Assembly (NCBI RefSeq): GCF_042684365.1
Contig: NZ_JBHULI010000024.1
Coordinates: 923,832 to 987,831 of the forward strand
Length of the DNA: 64,000 nucleotides
Direction of reading: 5' to 3'
Source: Gracilimonas halophila
Lineage (GTDB): Bacteria > Bacteroidota > Rhodothermia > Balneolales > Balneolaceae
The translations under genes and the position numbers were made by a program. Positions 1 through 7,779 of the stretch are shown piece by piece. Under the pieces are notes generated by a model that saw only the letters and a list, made by a program, of their open reading frames with translations, was not told the origin of the DNA and did no database searches. How positions within the stretch are numbered: position 1 is the stretch's first letter; each line of letters starts with the position of its first letter.

Positions 1-1063
1 CTATTATCGCATATAATGCAGTATCATCACTTTCATACATAAATGGGACAAAACCATAATCAATATCATTGGATAGCTTTTGGGGACCTACTTTTGCTTT
101 ACCTTTAAATTTATCATACAATACATTGTATTGGTTATTACCCGTACTCATATTGAAAAAAAGATGGGAATTGGTCTCATTGAAAAATCGTAAAAAGGTT
201 ACATAATTCTTCCCAACCAACTCTTCTCGCTGAAACTCTACCCAATCAAAAAGACCTTCACTGTATTCCTTTCTCTTTTCAAAAGCTGATTCAGGAATAG
301 CATGTTCTCCGAAATCCAAAACATACTTAGCTGTTACTCCTAATTCTTGTAATTTATATACAGTGTCCACCATATGAGGTGAAAACATTATTTGAGTTCC
401 ATAGGATGGAAAATTATTTGGGATTTTAAATCCCATCTGTTCCCTTCCCTCTTTAATCGGCAAAAAACTCTGAGTTATTTTTCCCTCCTTGTTGAAGAAA
501 ATTAAATTTTTTCTTTCATGCTCATCAGGCAAATCTAAATTAATTGAATTATCCGCATAGCCAATATATTCATTTGTTGAACTGTTATATGCAATCTTAT
601 AAATGAAAAATTTAAAATTTACTTCATTTTGTAAGTTTCCTTCCAGATCATACTCTACAATCTTATATGCGCCTAAAGCATGTATTCTTTCATCATCTGA
701 AATAATGACATCACTCATGTGGATGATCTCTCCCGGGCCTCGTCCCTCAGGAATAATTATTTCATTTATATACTCTCCATCGTAAGTAAACAACCAAACA
801 CTTTGTCTTGCCTGATCATAAAAAGCTATTCTATCTTTTAAGGGAATAATTTTTCTAATTCTCCCAATAGGTCGATTATCCGAAGATTTAAGTTGAACGT
901 ATTCAATCTCAGAAAAATAATCCGACATCTTTAGTGAGTCTTCAACGTTATTCAAATCTACATTAATTATAGTAGAAGAATCTTTTTTCTTATCGATACT
1001 ATCATTCGAAGAGTTTGAACAAGAAATTGAAGATATGATCAGTATTATTATTATATAACGCAT
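1..1063 (-). CDS. 6-bladed beta-propeller lipoprotein (partial)
   Basis: The frame is open from an ATG at 1063 to the window edge, so the C-terminus is missing. The product starts MRYIIIILIISSISC, a lipoprotein signal with Cys at position 15, so it is probably an outer-membrane or periplasmic lipoprotein. The body (EYVQLKSSDNRPIGRI, later LFTYDGEYINEI and PEGRGPGEI) matches the repetitive style of the Bacteroidota 6-bladed beta-propeller family (DUF5128/BF2867-like), whose function is not firmly known. It lies downstream of the small peptide gene at 1123-1383, separated by a hairpin at 1076-1102. The lipobox is clear; the family call is by eye. Confidence 0.75.
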   Translation of the reverse strand, partial: MRYIIIILIISSISCSNSSNDSIDKKKDSSTIINVDLNNVEDSLKMSDYFSEIEYVQLKSSDNRPIGRIRKIIPLKDRIAFYDQARQSVWLFTYDGEYINEIIIPEGRGPGEIIHMSDVIISDDERIHALGAYKIVEYDLEGNLQNEVNFKFFIYKIAYNSSTNEYIGYADNSINLDLPDEHERKNLIFFNKEGKITQSFLPIKEGREQMGFKIPNNFPSYGTQIMFSPHMVDTVYKLQELGVTAKYVLDFGEHAIPESAFEKRKEYSEGLFDWVEFQREELVGKNYVTFLRFFNETNSHLFFNMSTGNNQYNVLYDKFKGKAKVGPQKLSNDIDYGFVPFMYESDDTALYAII

Positions 1064-1075
1064 AGCATAAAGTAA

Positions 1076-1102
1076 AACACCCTTATTCTTAATAAGGGTG
1101 TT
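1076..1102 (-). terminator. Hairpin between peptide and propeller genes
   Basis: Perfect 12-bp arms (1076-1087 and 1091-1102) with a 3-nt loop. Read leftward the stem is followed by TTTACTTT. It lies 20 nt beyond the stop of the small peptide gene and just before the propeller lipoprotein start, so it could terminate or attenuate read-through between the two. Confidence 0.7.
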
Positions 1103-1122
1103 AGTTATTATTTGATTTTATT

Positions 1123-1383
1123 TTAATCTACACCTCCACAATATCCTTGGTCTGATGGATAACAAATAATATTTCCATGAACACATTTCAGAAATTCTTT
1201 ATTTGTAGTCCAGCAAATTTCATTGCTTAATTCCATATCTGTATAGTATGGATCGGCTTGAGCAGTCTTTACTTCTACATCTATATATGGGGAAGAGCTG
1301 CTAACCTGAATGTTAATAGCAATCAGTGCTAAAATCATGATTAGACTAGCAATTTTGGGGATGAAAAATTTTATTGCTTTCAT
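1123..1383 (-). CDS. Small secreted NVEALA-like peptide
   Basis: An 86-residue product with a hydrophobic N-terminal segment (residues 4-27, IPKIASLIMILALIAINI) that reads as a signal peptide or membrane anchor. A short polar stretch (YIDVEVKTAQAD) follows, then a C-terminal part with four cysteines (ICW, KCV, ICY, YCGG). Size, leader and Cys-rich tail resemble the NVEALA family of Bacteroidota secreted peptides, which are commonly encoded next to 6-bladed propeller lipoproteins, as here. The exact NVEALA string is absent, so the family call is tentative. The role is unknown. Confidence 0.55.
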   Translation of the reverse strand: MKAIKFFIPKIASLIMILALIAINIQVSSSSPYIDVEVKTAQADPYYTDMELSNEICWTTNKEFLKCVHGNIICYPSDQGYCGGVD

Positions 1384-1611
1384 AAGATCATTTTTTAATT
1401 AGAATTAAATAATCATAAAATCAGTCAAACCATATAGTTGATTTTATATTCTCTGATTTAAAAAAAAAGACATGCAAGTAAATCATGAAATAATATTTAC
1501 TTAGTATTCTGTAACTATTTATTAATCACATAAAAGACAAGATATTTGTGAATTTAAAAGACAATATTGGGATTGGCGGATGGGTTAAGACAATGAAAAA
1601 ATTTGAATTCA

Positions 1612-2283
1612 TTATTGAACATAATATTTATCAGTTACCCATTTTACCGGATTATTACGAATGTATGCTGATATCCTATTAAATGATTTCCTGTTTCTTA
1701 CGATGTGATCATAATACCTCGGCTGCCATTTGAAATCAGGCTGAATTTTACGTGCCGTCTTGGTCACCCCAATTTTAAATCCGCGAACGATAGATGCTAA
1801 ATTTCGTGATTGGGGACCAAATTCATTTAATGGTTTTTGCGTTTCTGGCTGTAGAGACGCAAGATTTTGCCTCTCTACAGCATGTTTGGTATTCGTTGTG
1901 TTTCTTCCGTCATCTGCCTTGTCAATGATTATGATCCCATGAACATGATTTGGCATGATGACATATTCACCTAATTTCACAAAAGGAAAATGTAATGGTA
2001 TGTTTTGCCAGCAGGTTTCCGCAATTTTGCCGATTTCTGACAATTTCATTTCCGCATTTTTGTTGAAATCAATTTCCTTATCAGAATTTGAACGTAGAGA
2101 CGCAAAATCTTGCGTCTCTACGGTATTGGTATGACCATCGGTGTTAAATTCTATGACCTCACCAAAATAGTATTTTCGTTTGTGGGTACAGATGGTAATA
2201 AAATAGACCCCATTCCATCCATAATCCCAGGATTTCAATCGTACTGTTTCTGACCTGTATTTCTTATACCCCTTATTTTGCAT
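1612..2283 (-). CDS. REP-associated tyrosine transposase (RAYT)
   Basis: A 223-residue Y1/HUH single-strand transposase of the TnpA-REP type, expected to nick and join REP palindromes. Visible motifs are YFITICTHKR near the N-terminus, the HUH pair in MPNHVHGIIII, SIVRGFKIGVTK, and a C-terminal RYYDHIVRN segment that should carry the catalytic Tyr, then the family ending YIRNNPVKW. The gene is intact but contains two palindromic repeats (1849-1880 and 2093-2122) translated in the same frame as similar peptides (ETQDFASLR and ERQNLASLQ). These fall in linkers between conserved blocks, which probably explains why activity could be tolerated. Confidence 0.85.
   Translation of the reverse strand: MQNKGYKKYRSETVRLKSWDYGWNGVYFITICTHKRKYYFGEVIEFNTDGHTNTVETQDFASLRSNSDKEIDFNKNAEMKLSEIGKIAETCWQNIPLHFPFVKLGEYVIMPNHVHGIIIIDKADDGRNTTNTKHAVERQNLASLQPETQKPLNEFGPQSRNLASIVRGFKIGVTKTARKIQPDFKWQPRYYDHIVRNRKSFNRISAYIRNNPVKWVTDKYYVQ
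1849..1880. repeat. Palindromic repeat inside RAYT gene, copy 1
   Basis: 14-bp arms (1849-1862 and 1867-1880) with one mismatch around a 4-nt centre. The core is GTAGAGACGCAA and its complement. It is in frame within the RAYT coding sequence and encodes VERQNLASLQ on the minus strand. Confidence 0.85.
2093..2122. repeat. Palindromic repeat inside RAYT gene, copy 2
   Basis: Perfect 13-bp arms (2093-2105 and 2110-2122) around a 4-nt centre, with the same GTAGAGACGCAA core as copy 1. It lies in the same translation phase and encodes VETQDFASLR on the minus strand. Confidence 0.9.
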
Positions 2284-2331
2284 ATCTCTTTATTTGAAAC
2301 GACCTTTCTTCAAAATAACAGAATCTGATCT

Positions 2332-3480
2332 ATGCGCAATATCATGAGGTTTTTCCTTTTATTACTAATATCCATTCTATTTCTTCAAACCACCTATTCT
2401 CAGGAAAGACAACGGGCTCGTGACCTTGGAATCAAACCGGGGATTTTAACGCCGGGTCTGCTGAATGCTATTACGGATTTGGAAGGCGTAAAGGTTGGCC
2501 ATCGCACAATTATAGAAGGGGAAAATGTCCGTACCGGGGTAACTATGATCTTACCTCATGGTGGAGACTTATTGAAATCCCGGGTACCGGCGGCGGTGTA
2601 TGTCGGTAATGGTTTCGGAAAGGCTCTTGGATTTACTCAGGTTCAGGAACTCGGAGAACTGGAGACACCGATCGGATTGACCAACACTCTCAGTATCCAC
2701 ACAGTAGCAAATGGGATTACGGATTATGTACTTCGTCAGCCGGGAAATGAAAACGTACGCTCCGTCAATCCTGTGGTTGGGGAAACCAATGACGGCTGGT
2801 TGAATGACATCCGTGGGCGACACGTAAACATGGAGCATGTGTTTCAAGCCATCGATAATGCTAAAGGCGGACCGGTTGAAGAAGGAAGTGTTGGTGCCGG
2901 AACCGGAACTTCGGCCTTGGGATTCAAAGGCGGGATCGGGACTTCATCCCGAACGCTTCCCAAGAAATATGGCGGTTACACCGTCGGGGTTTTGGTACAA
3001 TCCAATTTTGGAGGAGTCCTTACTATTGGAGGGGCGCCGGTCGGGGAAGAACTCAGCAACCACTATATGGCAAGTGATGTACCTTATGATGTAGATGGCT
3101 TGGTCATGATCATTGTGGCTACCGATGCCCCTCTCCTTTCGCGTAACTTAGAACGGTTGGCAAAACGGGCATTTCTGGGAATTTCCCGGGTAGGCGGATT
3201 TGCCAGTAATGGTAGCGGTGATTATGTGATCGCTTTTTCAACAAGTGAAGATGTTCGCATCAACAACGAGAACTCCGGCTCTACCCAAAATTATACCGAG
3301 CTGAATAATTCGGCCACCAGCCCTCTTTTTCTGGCTGCGGTCGAAGCCACAGAAGAAGCCATTCTAAATTCCTTATTCATGGCTACTACCATATCCGGTG
3401 ATCGAGGCCATAAACAACAGGCTCTTCCTGTTGATAAAGTTTTGGATATAATGAACAAATATAGTCTGCTGAAAGAGTAG
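2332..3480 (+). CDS. Secreted P1 (DmpA/BapA-type) peptidase homologue
   Basis: A 382-residue product with a signal peptide (residues 1-23, ending TTYSQ) and a full P1/S58 N-terminal-nucleophile fold: ITDLEGVKVGH near the start, TGTSALGFKGGIGTSSR around 191-207, LVQSNFGG around 221-228 and IIVATDAPLL around 260-269. The family is made as a precursor that cleaves itself just before a Ser, which becomes the nucleophile and acts on N-terminal residues of peptides. At the place where I recall DGS in the family this protein reads DGL (Leu257, codon TTG at 3100-3102), so autoprocessing and catalysis are doubtful. It stands alone between the RAYT and the mraZ promoter region. Confidence 0.85.
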   Translation: MRNIMRFFLLLLISILFLQTTYSQERQRARDLGIKPGILTPGLLNAITDLEGVKVGHRTIIEGENVRTGVTMILPHGGDLLKSRVPAAVYVGNGFGKALGFTQVQELGELETPIGLTNTLSIHTVANGITDYVLRQPGNENVRSVNPVVGETNDGWLNDIRGRHVNMEHVFQAIDNAKGGPVEEGSVGAGTGTSALGFKGGIGTSSRTLPKKYGGYTVGVLVQSNFGGVLTIGGAPVGEELSNHYMASDVPYDVDGLVMIIVATDAPLLSRNLERLAKRAFLGISRVGGFASNGSGDYVIAFSTSEDVRINNENSGSTQNYTELNNSATSPLFLAAVEATEEAILNSLFMATTISGDRGHKQQALPVDKVLDIMNKYSLLKE

Positions 3481-3526
3481 CTTTTGAAAAGACTAATTAG
3501 ACAATTATAGTAACCTCCACCAAGTC

Positions 3527-3542
3527 TCCCACTCTCTCCCAC
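3527..3542 (-). promoter_or_regulatory. Reverse-oriented pair of MraZ-type boxes
   Basis: Two TGGGA boxes on the minus strand with exactly 5 nt between them (10-bp period), followed by a degenerate GGTGG at the next step. They lie about 270 bp before mraZ. The spacing matches the main boxes at 3735-3759, but no function is shown. Confidence 0.45.
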
Positions 3543-3703
3543 ACCATATTTTTGGAGACTTTTTCCCGCACTGGAACAACTGCTTATCAAGTATATCCGT
3601 CTTTTAACCTCATATATACAAGATATGTTCGGTTTGCAAAAATCTAACTCAAACCGTTAAATACAACGATTAATCACTTCTTTAACTTTCTTTGGGTAAA
3701 CTC

Positions 3704-3733
3704 TTGACACATAGTGGTGCTTTGGGGTACATT
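3704..3733 (+). promoter_or_regulatory. Putative mraZ/dcw promoter
   Basis: TTGACA at 3704-3709 and TACATT at 3728-3733 with an 18-bp spacer make a good sigma-70-like promoter about 75 nt before the mraZ start. It overlaps the start of the MraZ-type box series. Confidence 0.6.
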
Positions 3734-3759
3734 ATGGGGTGAAGTGGGAGATAGTGGGG
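3723..3759 (+). promoter_or_regulatory. MraZ operator: TGGGN direct repeats
   Basis: TGGGG at 3735-3739, TGGGA at 3745-3749 and TGGGG at 3755-3759 are separated by exactly 5 nt each. This is the arrangement known for MraZ binding sites in E. coli (three TGGGN boxes with 5-nt spacers). A further TGGGG at 3723-3727 is 2 bp off phase. The boxes lie over and just after the -10 region, which fits autorepression. Confidence 0.75.
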
Positions 3760-3809
3760 ACTTCTCTCTTTTCTTCAAAATAGCAATCTAAAATCACCGC
3801 AGGGATATC

Positions 3810-4277
3810 GTGCCAAGTTTTAAAGGACAATACGAGCATAGTATAGATGCCAAAGGGCGTGTTGCATTTCCTGCGAAGTTACGCAAATCTTTGAGTCCCG
3901 ACGCACAAGAACGCTTCACCGTAGTGCGCGGACAAGAGCCCTGTCTTTATTTATATCCCGAAGACGAGTGGCAAAATGTTGAGAAGAAGCTTTCCCAGAT
4001 CAACAACTTCACAAAAAAAGGCCGACTGGCCAAAAGAAACTTCCTGCGCTATGCAGAAGATGTATCTCTCGATAAGCAAAACAGAATTGCACTCCCCTCC
4101 GACCTTACCGAATATGCAGATATTAACGGCAAAGCCGTTTTTCTGGGAATGGGTGAATATATAGAGGTCTGGGATCCTGCTAAACTTGAAGAAGCAGATG
4201 CCGCCCTTGATGACGGTGCATTCGAAGAGATCTTTGAACAAGTGATGGGCGATGAACCGGAAACCGATGTTGATTGA
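3810..4277 (+). CDS. mraZ: Transcriptional regulator MraZ
   Basis: A 155-residue MraZ with two SpoVT/AbrB-like halves: FKGQYEHSIDAKGRVAFPAKLR at the N-terminus (shown here only as the block around residues 3-24) and the second copy around residues 85-120 with EDVSLDKQNRIALP. MraZ forms ring oligomers that bind tandem TGGGN boxes and repress the dcw operon. The start is GTG, chosen because the family begins with a short run before the FKG motif. It is the first gene of the cluster and its own boxes lie just upstream. The acidic C-terminal tail (DEPETDVD) overlaps the possible upstream starts of rsmH. Confidence 0.95.
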   Translation: MPSFKGQYEHSIDAKGRVAFPAKLRKSLSPDAQERFTVVRGQEPCLYLYPEDEWQNVEKKLSQINNFTKKGRLAKRNFLRYAEDVSLDKQNRIALPSDLTEYADINGKAVFLGMGEYIEVWDPAKLEEADAALDDGAFEEIFEQVMGDEPETDVD

Positions 4278-4278
4278 T

Positions 4279-5205
4279 ATGACCTCATATATAGAACATA
4301 TCCCGGTTTTACTACAAGAATCTGTGGAAGCTCTCATCACAGACAAAGAGGGATTCTATGTGGACGGCACCCTTGGCGGCGGCGGACATTCTAAAGAAAT
4401 TTTAAAACACCTTGGTGAAAACGGACGGCTATACGGCATCGACCAGGATGATGAAGCGCTTGAAGCTGCATCAGCAAATATAGGCGATGACCCCCGTTTT
4501 ATCCCCATAAAAGGCAATTTTGGCTATCTGACCACTCTTCTACCTCCCCAAACCCACGGTCAGATAGCCGGAATCCTTTTAGATCTTGGCGTTTCAACCC
4601 ATCAGATAAAAGAACCGGAACGCGGATTTAGCTTTCAGGAAGACGGTCCGCTTGATATGCGCATGGGAAATCTATCCGGCGTATCGGCTTACCAGGTAGT
4701 GAATGAGTATGACTATGAAAAGTTGCGCGACATCATCTTCCATTATGGAGAAGAAAAGCAGAGCCGAAAAATTGCTCGTGAAATCATTGAAGCCCGGCCT
4801 ATTGAAACTACAGGAGAACTTAGAGATGTGGTTTCTTCGGTGGTAAATAAACGTTTTGAAGTGAAATCGCTCGCTCGTGTTTTCCAGGGCATCCGCATTG
4901 AAGTGAATCGTGAACTGGAGATGCTGGAAAATGTAATGGAGCATTCGCTGGAGGTTTTGAAACCCGGCGGACGGATAGTAGCGATATCCTATCACTCCCT
5001 TGAAGACCGGATCGCAAAAAGATTCTTTAAAGCCGGCAACTTCAAAGGAAAAATAGAAAAAGATTTTTACGGTAACCCGATATCCCCCATCAAGCCTGTA
5101 AACAAGCAGGTTATTACCCCCACAAAAGAAGAGGTTTCCGTAAACCCGGCCTCCCGAAGCGCTAAACTTCGGGTCGCTGAAAAAGTTGAAGGAGGCGAAT
5201 CATGA
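4279..5205 (+). CDS. rsmH: 16S rRNA m4C1402 methyltransferase RsmH
   Basis: SAM-dependent methyltransferase that makes N4-methylcytidine 1402 in 16S rRNA. The N-terminus reads YIEHIPVLLQESVEAL, then the SAM-binding DGTLGGGGHS, later LLDLGVSTHQ and GFSFQEDGPLDMRM, and SYHSLEDRIAKRFF near the C-terminus. The frame is open from 4252, inside mraZ, but ATG 4279 places the conserved HIPVLL block at the usual distance and gives 308 residues. It begins one nucleotide after the mraZ stop and its end overlaps the ftsL start (ATGA), so translation is probably coupled. Confidence 0.95.
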   Translation: MTSYIEHIPVLLQESVEALITDKEGFYVDGTLGGGGHSKEILKHLGENGRLYGIDQDDEALEAASANIGDDPRFIPIKGNFGYLTTLLPPQTHGQIAGILLDLGVSTHQIKEPERGFSFQEDGPLDMRMGNLSGVSAYQVVNEYDYEKLRDIIFHYGEEKQSRKIAREIIEARPIETTGELRDVVSSVVNKRFEVKSLARVFQGIRIEVNRELEMLENVMEHSLEVLKPGGRIVAISYHSLEDRIAKRFFKAGNFKGKIEKDFYGNPISPIKPVNKQVITPTKEEVSVNPASRSAKLRVAEKVEGGES

Positions 5206-5603
5206 TGGTGCAATCCCCACTTAAGAAGCACGACATCCGCCCTAACCTTCGCAAGATGCCATTGCCTGATCAAAAATCCTCATCAGGAAAACAGGCAAAA
5301 CATACCGCAAAGTCAGCAGCTAAAGTCGGACTGCCAAAGATAAAGCCCTGGAAGGTGATCCTCGGCAGTGTCATTATTGGCATTTTCGGCCTGTTCTACC
5401 TCACTCACGTATTCTCAACCCAGCGTTTACTTGAAGAAGTTCAAACACTGGAGGCGGAGTACAACCGGGCAAGAGCTCAGTATGATGAGCTCAAACTTCG
5501 TTACGACCGAATGGTCGGCCCGGCTGAAATATACCGTAAAGCCGAAGAACAAGGCTTCATAAACGGCGGCCCCGCAGATAAAGTCATCATCATAAAGGAG
5601 TAG
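5202..5603 (+). CDS. ftsL: FtsL-like division protein
   Basis: A 133-residue bitopic protein with a basic cytoplasmic N-terminus (about 47 residues), one transmembrane helix (VILGSVIIGIFGLFYLTHVF, about residues 49-68) and a periplasmic coiled coil (LLEEVQTLEAEYNRARAQYDEL and on). The topology, size and place between rsmH and ftsI identify it as the FtsL component that joins FtsB/FtsQ and activates FtsWI. Sequence conservation in FtsL is always low, so the call rests on position and architecture. It starts within the rsmH stop codon and ends 4 nt before ftsI. Confidence 0.8.
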   Translation: MMVQSPLKKHDIRPNLRKMPLPDQKSSSGKQAKHTAKSAAKVGLPKIKPWKVILGSVIIGIFGLFYLTHVFSTQRLLEEVQTLEAEYNRARAQYDELKLRYDRMVGPAEIYRKAEEQGFINGGPADKVIIIKE

Positions 5604-5607
5604 CACG

Positions 5608-7779
5608 ATGGATGAACGCACTGCCATATTAAGCCGAATGTTTATCGTTTTAGGGTTGATATTGCTCATCCCTACAGCGCTGGGGTTTCAGCTTATCCGC
5701 ATTAACTATTTTGAAGGTGATGAACTCCGTAAGCTATGGAGTCAGCAAGCCATTGATCAGATCCCCATCCCTGCACAGCGTGGCAATATTTATGATGCCA
5801 ATGGCACGCTACTCGTAACAAATGCAGTAGATTACAAGCTTGCCTTCGACCCTAAAGTACAGGTGAATGGGAAAATCGGAGTCCCACAAGAACAGGTAGC
5901 TCAGCTAACAAAAAAGCTCTCTTCATTAACAGGAAGAAATACGGATGAGTATCAGAGAAAAATCAGATCGGCTCCGCCTCATTCAAGATATATTGTGCTT
6001 GAGAGAAATCTATCGGTATTGGCCAAAGACGAGATCAACGCATTAAATATTAAAGGAGTCATTCTTGAAGAGAACTATCGTCGAAAATATACTTTTGGGT
6101 CTTTAGCAGCACATACCCTTGGTTTCGTAAATCATGAAACCAATGGCCGTATAGGCCTCGAAGCTCATTATAATGACGAATTAAAAGGAGAGGATGGACT
6201 CCGCCAGGTACGGCGTGATCCGTTCAATAGAGTTTTTGAGTATGTAGGAGCTCCCAAGAAACTTCCACAAAATGGATATTCGCTGCACACTACCATTGAT
6301 GCCTATCTACAGGCTATTTTAGAAGACGAATTGAGATCAGGTGTTGAGCAGCATCTTGCCCGTTATGGAACCGGTATCATCATGGATCCCAAAACGGGAG
6401 CTATTAAAGCGATGGCGAATTACCCTACTTATGATCCTAATTTCCCGGGCAGTGATGATGAAGAGAACCGTAGGAATTTTGCTATTTCAGATATGATAGA
6501 GCCCGGTTCAACTTTTAAACTTGTTACAGCCATTGCTGCTGTTGAGCAAGGCGTTGTTGAGTTTGATGAGGTATTTGAGACCCCGGACAATGGTGAAATT
6601 GTGATCCATGACTTAATACTCAGGGATCATGACCCTTTGGGAGATCTGAACTTCCAGGAAGTCATTCAGAAGTCTTCCAACGTAGCTACCGCTGAAATAG
6701 CGATGCGGATGAAGAAAGAGACTTTTTATCAATATGCGCGAAATATGGGTTTTGGATCAGAAACCAATGTAGATCTGATCGGGGAAGTTCCCGGCAGGCT
6801 AGCAAAACCGTACGAATGGAGTTTGGTTACTCTTCCCTGGATGTCACATGGTTATGAGATACAGACCACCCCTCTTCAAATTGCACAGGCTTATGCTGCT
6901 TTCGCCAATAATGGGATGATGATGAGGCCTTATTTAGTAGATCGAATTGAAGATAAGAACGGTGCTGTAGTAAAAAAGCATGAACCTGTTGAGATTCGGC
7001 GAATTGCCAAAAAATCTACCTTAGACAAGCTTCTTCCAGTTTTTGAAAGTGTAGTTGCCGATTCTGGTACCGGAGACCTTTCGCAGGTAGATGGTTTAAG
7101 AATAGCCGGCAAAACAGGTACGGCCAAAAAAGTAGTAAACGGACGATACACTAATAATTATCGTGGCTCTTTTGTTGGTTTTTTCCCGGTGGAGGATCCT
7201 CAATATGTAGTCTTCATTTTATTAGACGAACCCAGAACAAGTGGTTATGGTGGCTATACTGCAGGACCGATCTTTAAGAATATTGCCATGCGTATTGCTG
7301 GACTGGATGATGACATTCAGCGGAATATTGGATCAGATGAACTTCCGGCTCCACAACTTGTGAAAGCCCCTTTTGTTAAAGGACTAGAAAGAGATCAAGC
7401 TGAATATCTTCTGTCGAGCTTAAATGTGCCTTTCGATATTTCCGGCAAAACCGGTTATGTGATTGATCAAAATCCGGAGGCAGGAAGCCCATTGAACAAA
7501 GGGCAGAAAATTTCTCTTACTCTTTCGGAAACTTACGCGGAAGCTGACAGTGCAAGTATAAAAGAAGGATATGCTGAAATTCCCGAATTGAAAGGAATGA
7601 ATATGAGAAGTGCTATGGCACTTCTATCCGAATTGGAATTGAATTCCGAGATCATCGGGTCAGGAACTGTATTTGCTCAATATCCCAAAGCCGGTGAATT
7701 ATTACGGAAAGGATATACGGTAACTCTCAGAGGTAAGGCAAAGTCTTTGGAAATTTTAACCCAAGTTAGTGATCGATAA
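5608..7779 (+). CDS. ftsI: Septal transpeptidase FtsI/PBP3 with PASTA repeats
   Basis: Class B penicillin-binding protein, 723 residues. One N-terminal transmembrane helix (about residues 10-30) is followed by the pedestal domain (RGNIYDANGTLL) and the transpeptidase domain with the nucleophile motif STFK (about 300), SSN (about 355) and KTGT (about 501). The C-terminus carries two PASTA-like domains (about 585-645 and 655-710), unlike proteobacterial FtsI and more like SpoVD/PBP2x. It cross-links septal peptidoglycan with FtsW. It lies 4 nt after ftsL and runs directly into the TTG start of murE. Confidence 0.95.
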   Translation: MDERTAILSRMFIVLGLILLIPTALGFQLIRINYFEGDELRKLWSQQAIDQIPIPAQRGNIYDANGTLLVTNAVDYKLAFDPKVQVNGKIGVPQEQVAQLTKKLSSLTGRNTDEYQRKIRSAPPHSRYIVLERNLSVLAKDEINALNIKGVILEENYRRKYTFGSLAAHTLGFVNHETNGRIGLEAHYNDELKGEDGLRQVRRDPFNRVFEYVGAPKKLPQNGYSLHTTIDAYLQAILEDELRSGVEQHLARYGTGIIMDPKTGAIKAMANYPTYDPNFPGSDDEENRRNFAISDMIEPGSTFKLVTAIAAVEQGVVEFDEVFETPDNGEIVIHDLILRDHDPLGDLNFQEVIQKSSNVATAEIAMRMKKETFYQYARNMGFGSETNVDLIGEVPGRLAKPYEWSLVTLPWMSHGYEIQTTPLQIAQAYAAFANNGMMMRPYLVDRIEDKNGAVVKKHEPVEIRRIAKKSTLDKLLPVFESVVADSGTGDLSQVDGLRIAGKTGTAKKVVNGRYTNNYRGSFVGFFPVEDPQYVVFILLDEPRTSGYGGYTAGPIFKNIAMRIAGLDDDIQRNIGSDELPAPQLVKAPFVKGLERDQAEYLLSSLNVPFDISGKTGYVIDQNPEAGSPLNKGQKISLTLSETYAEADSASIKEGYAEIPELKGMNMRSAMALLSELELNSEIIGSGTVFAQYPKAGELLRKGYTVTLRGKAKSLEILTQVSDR

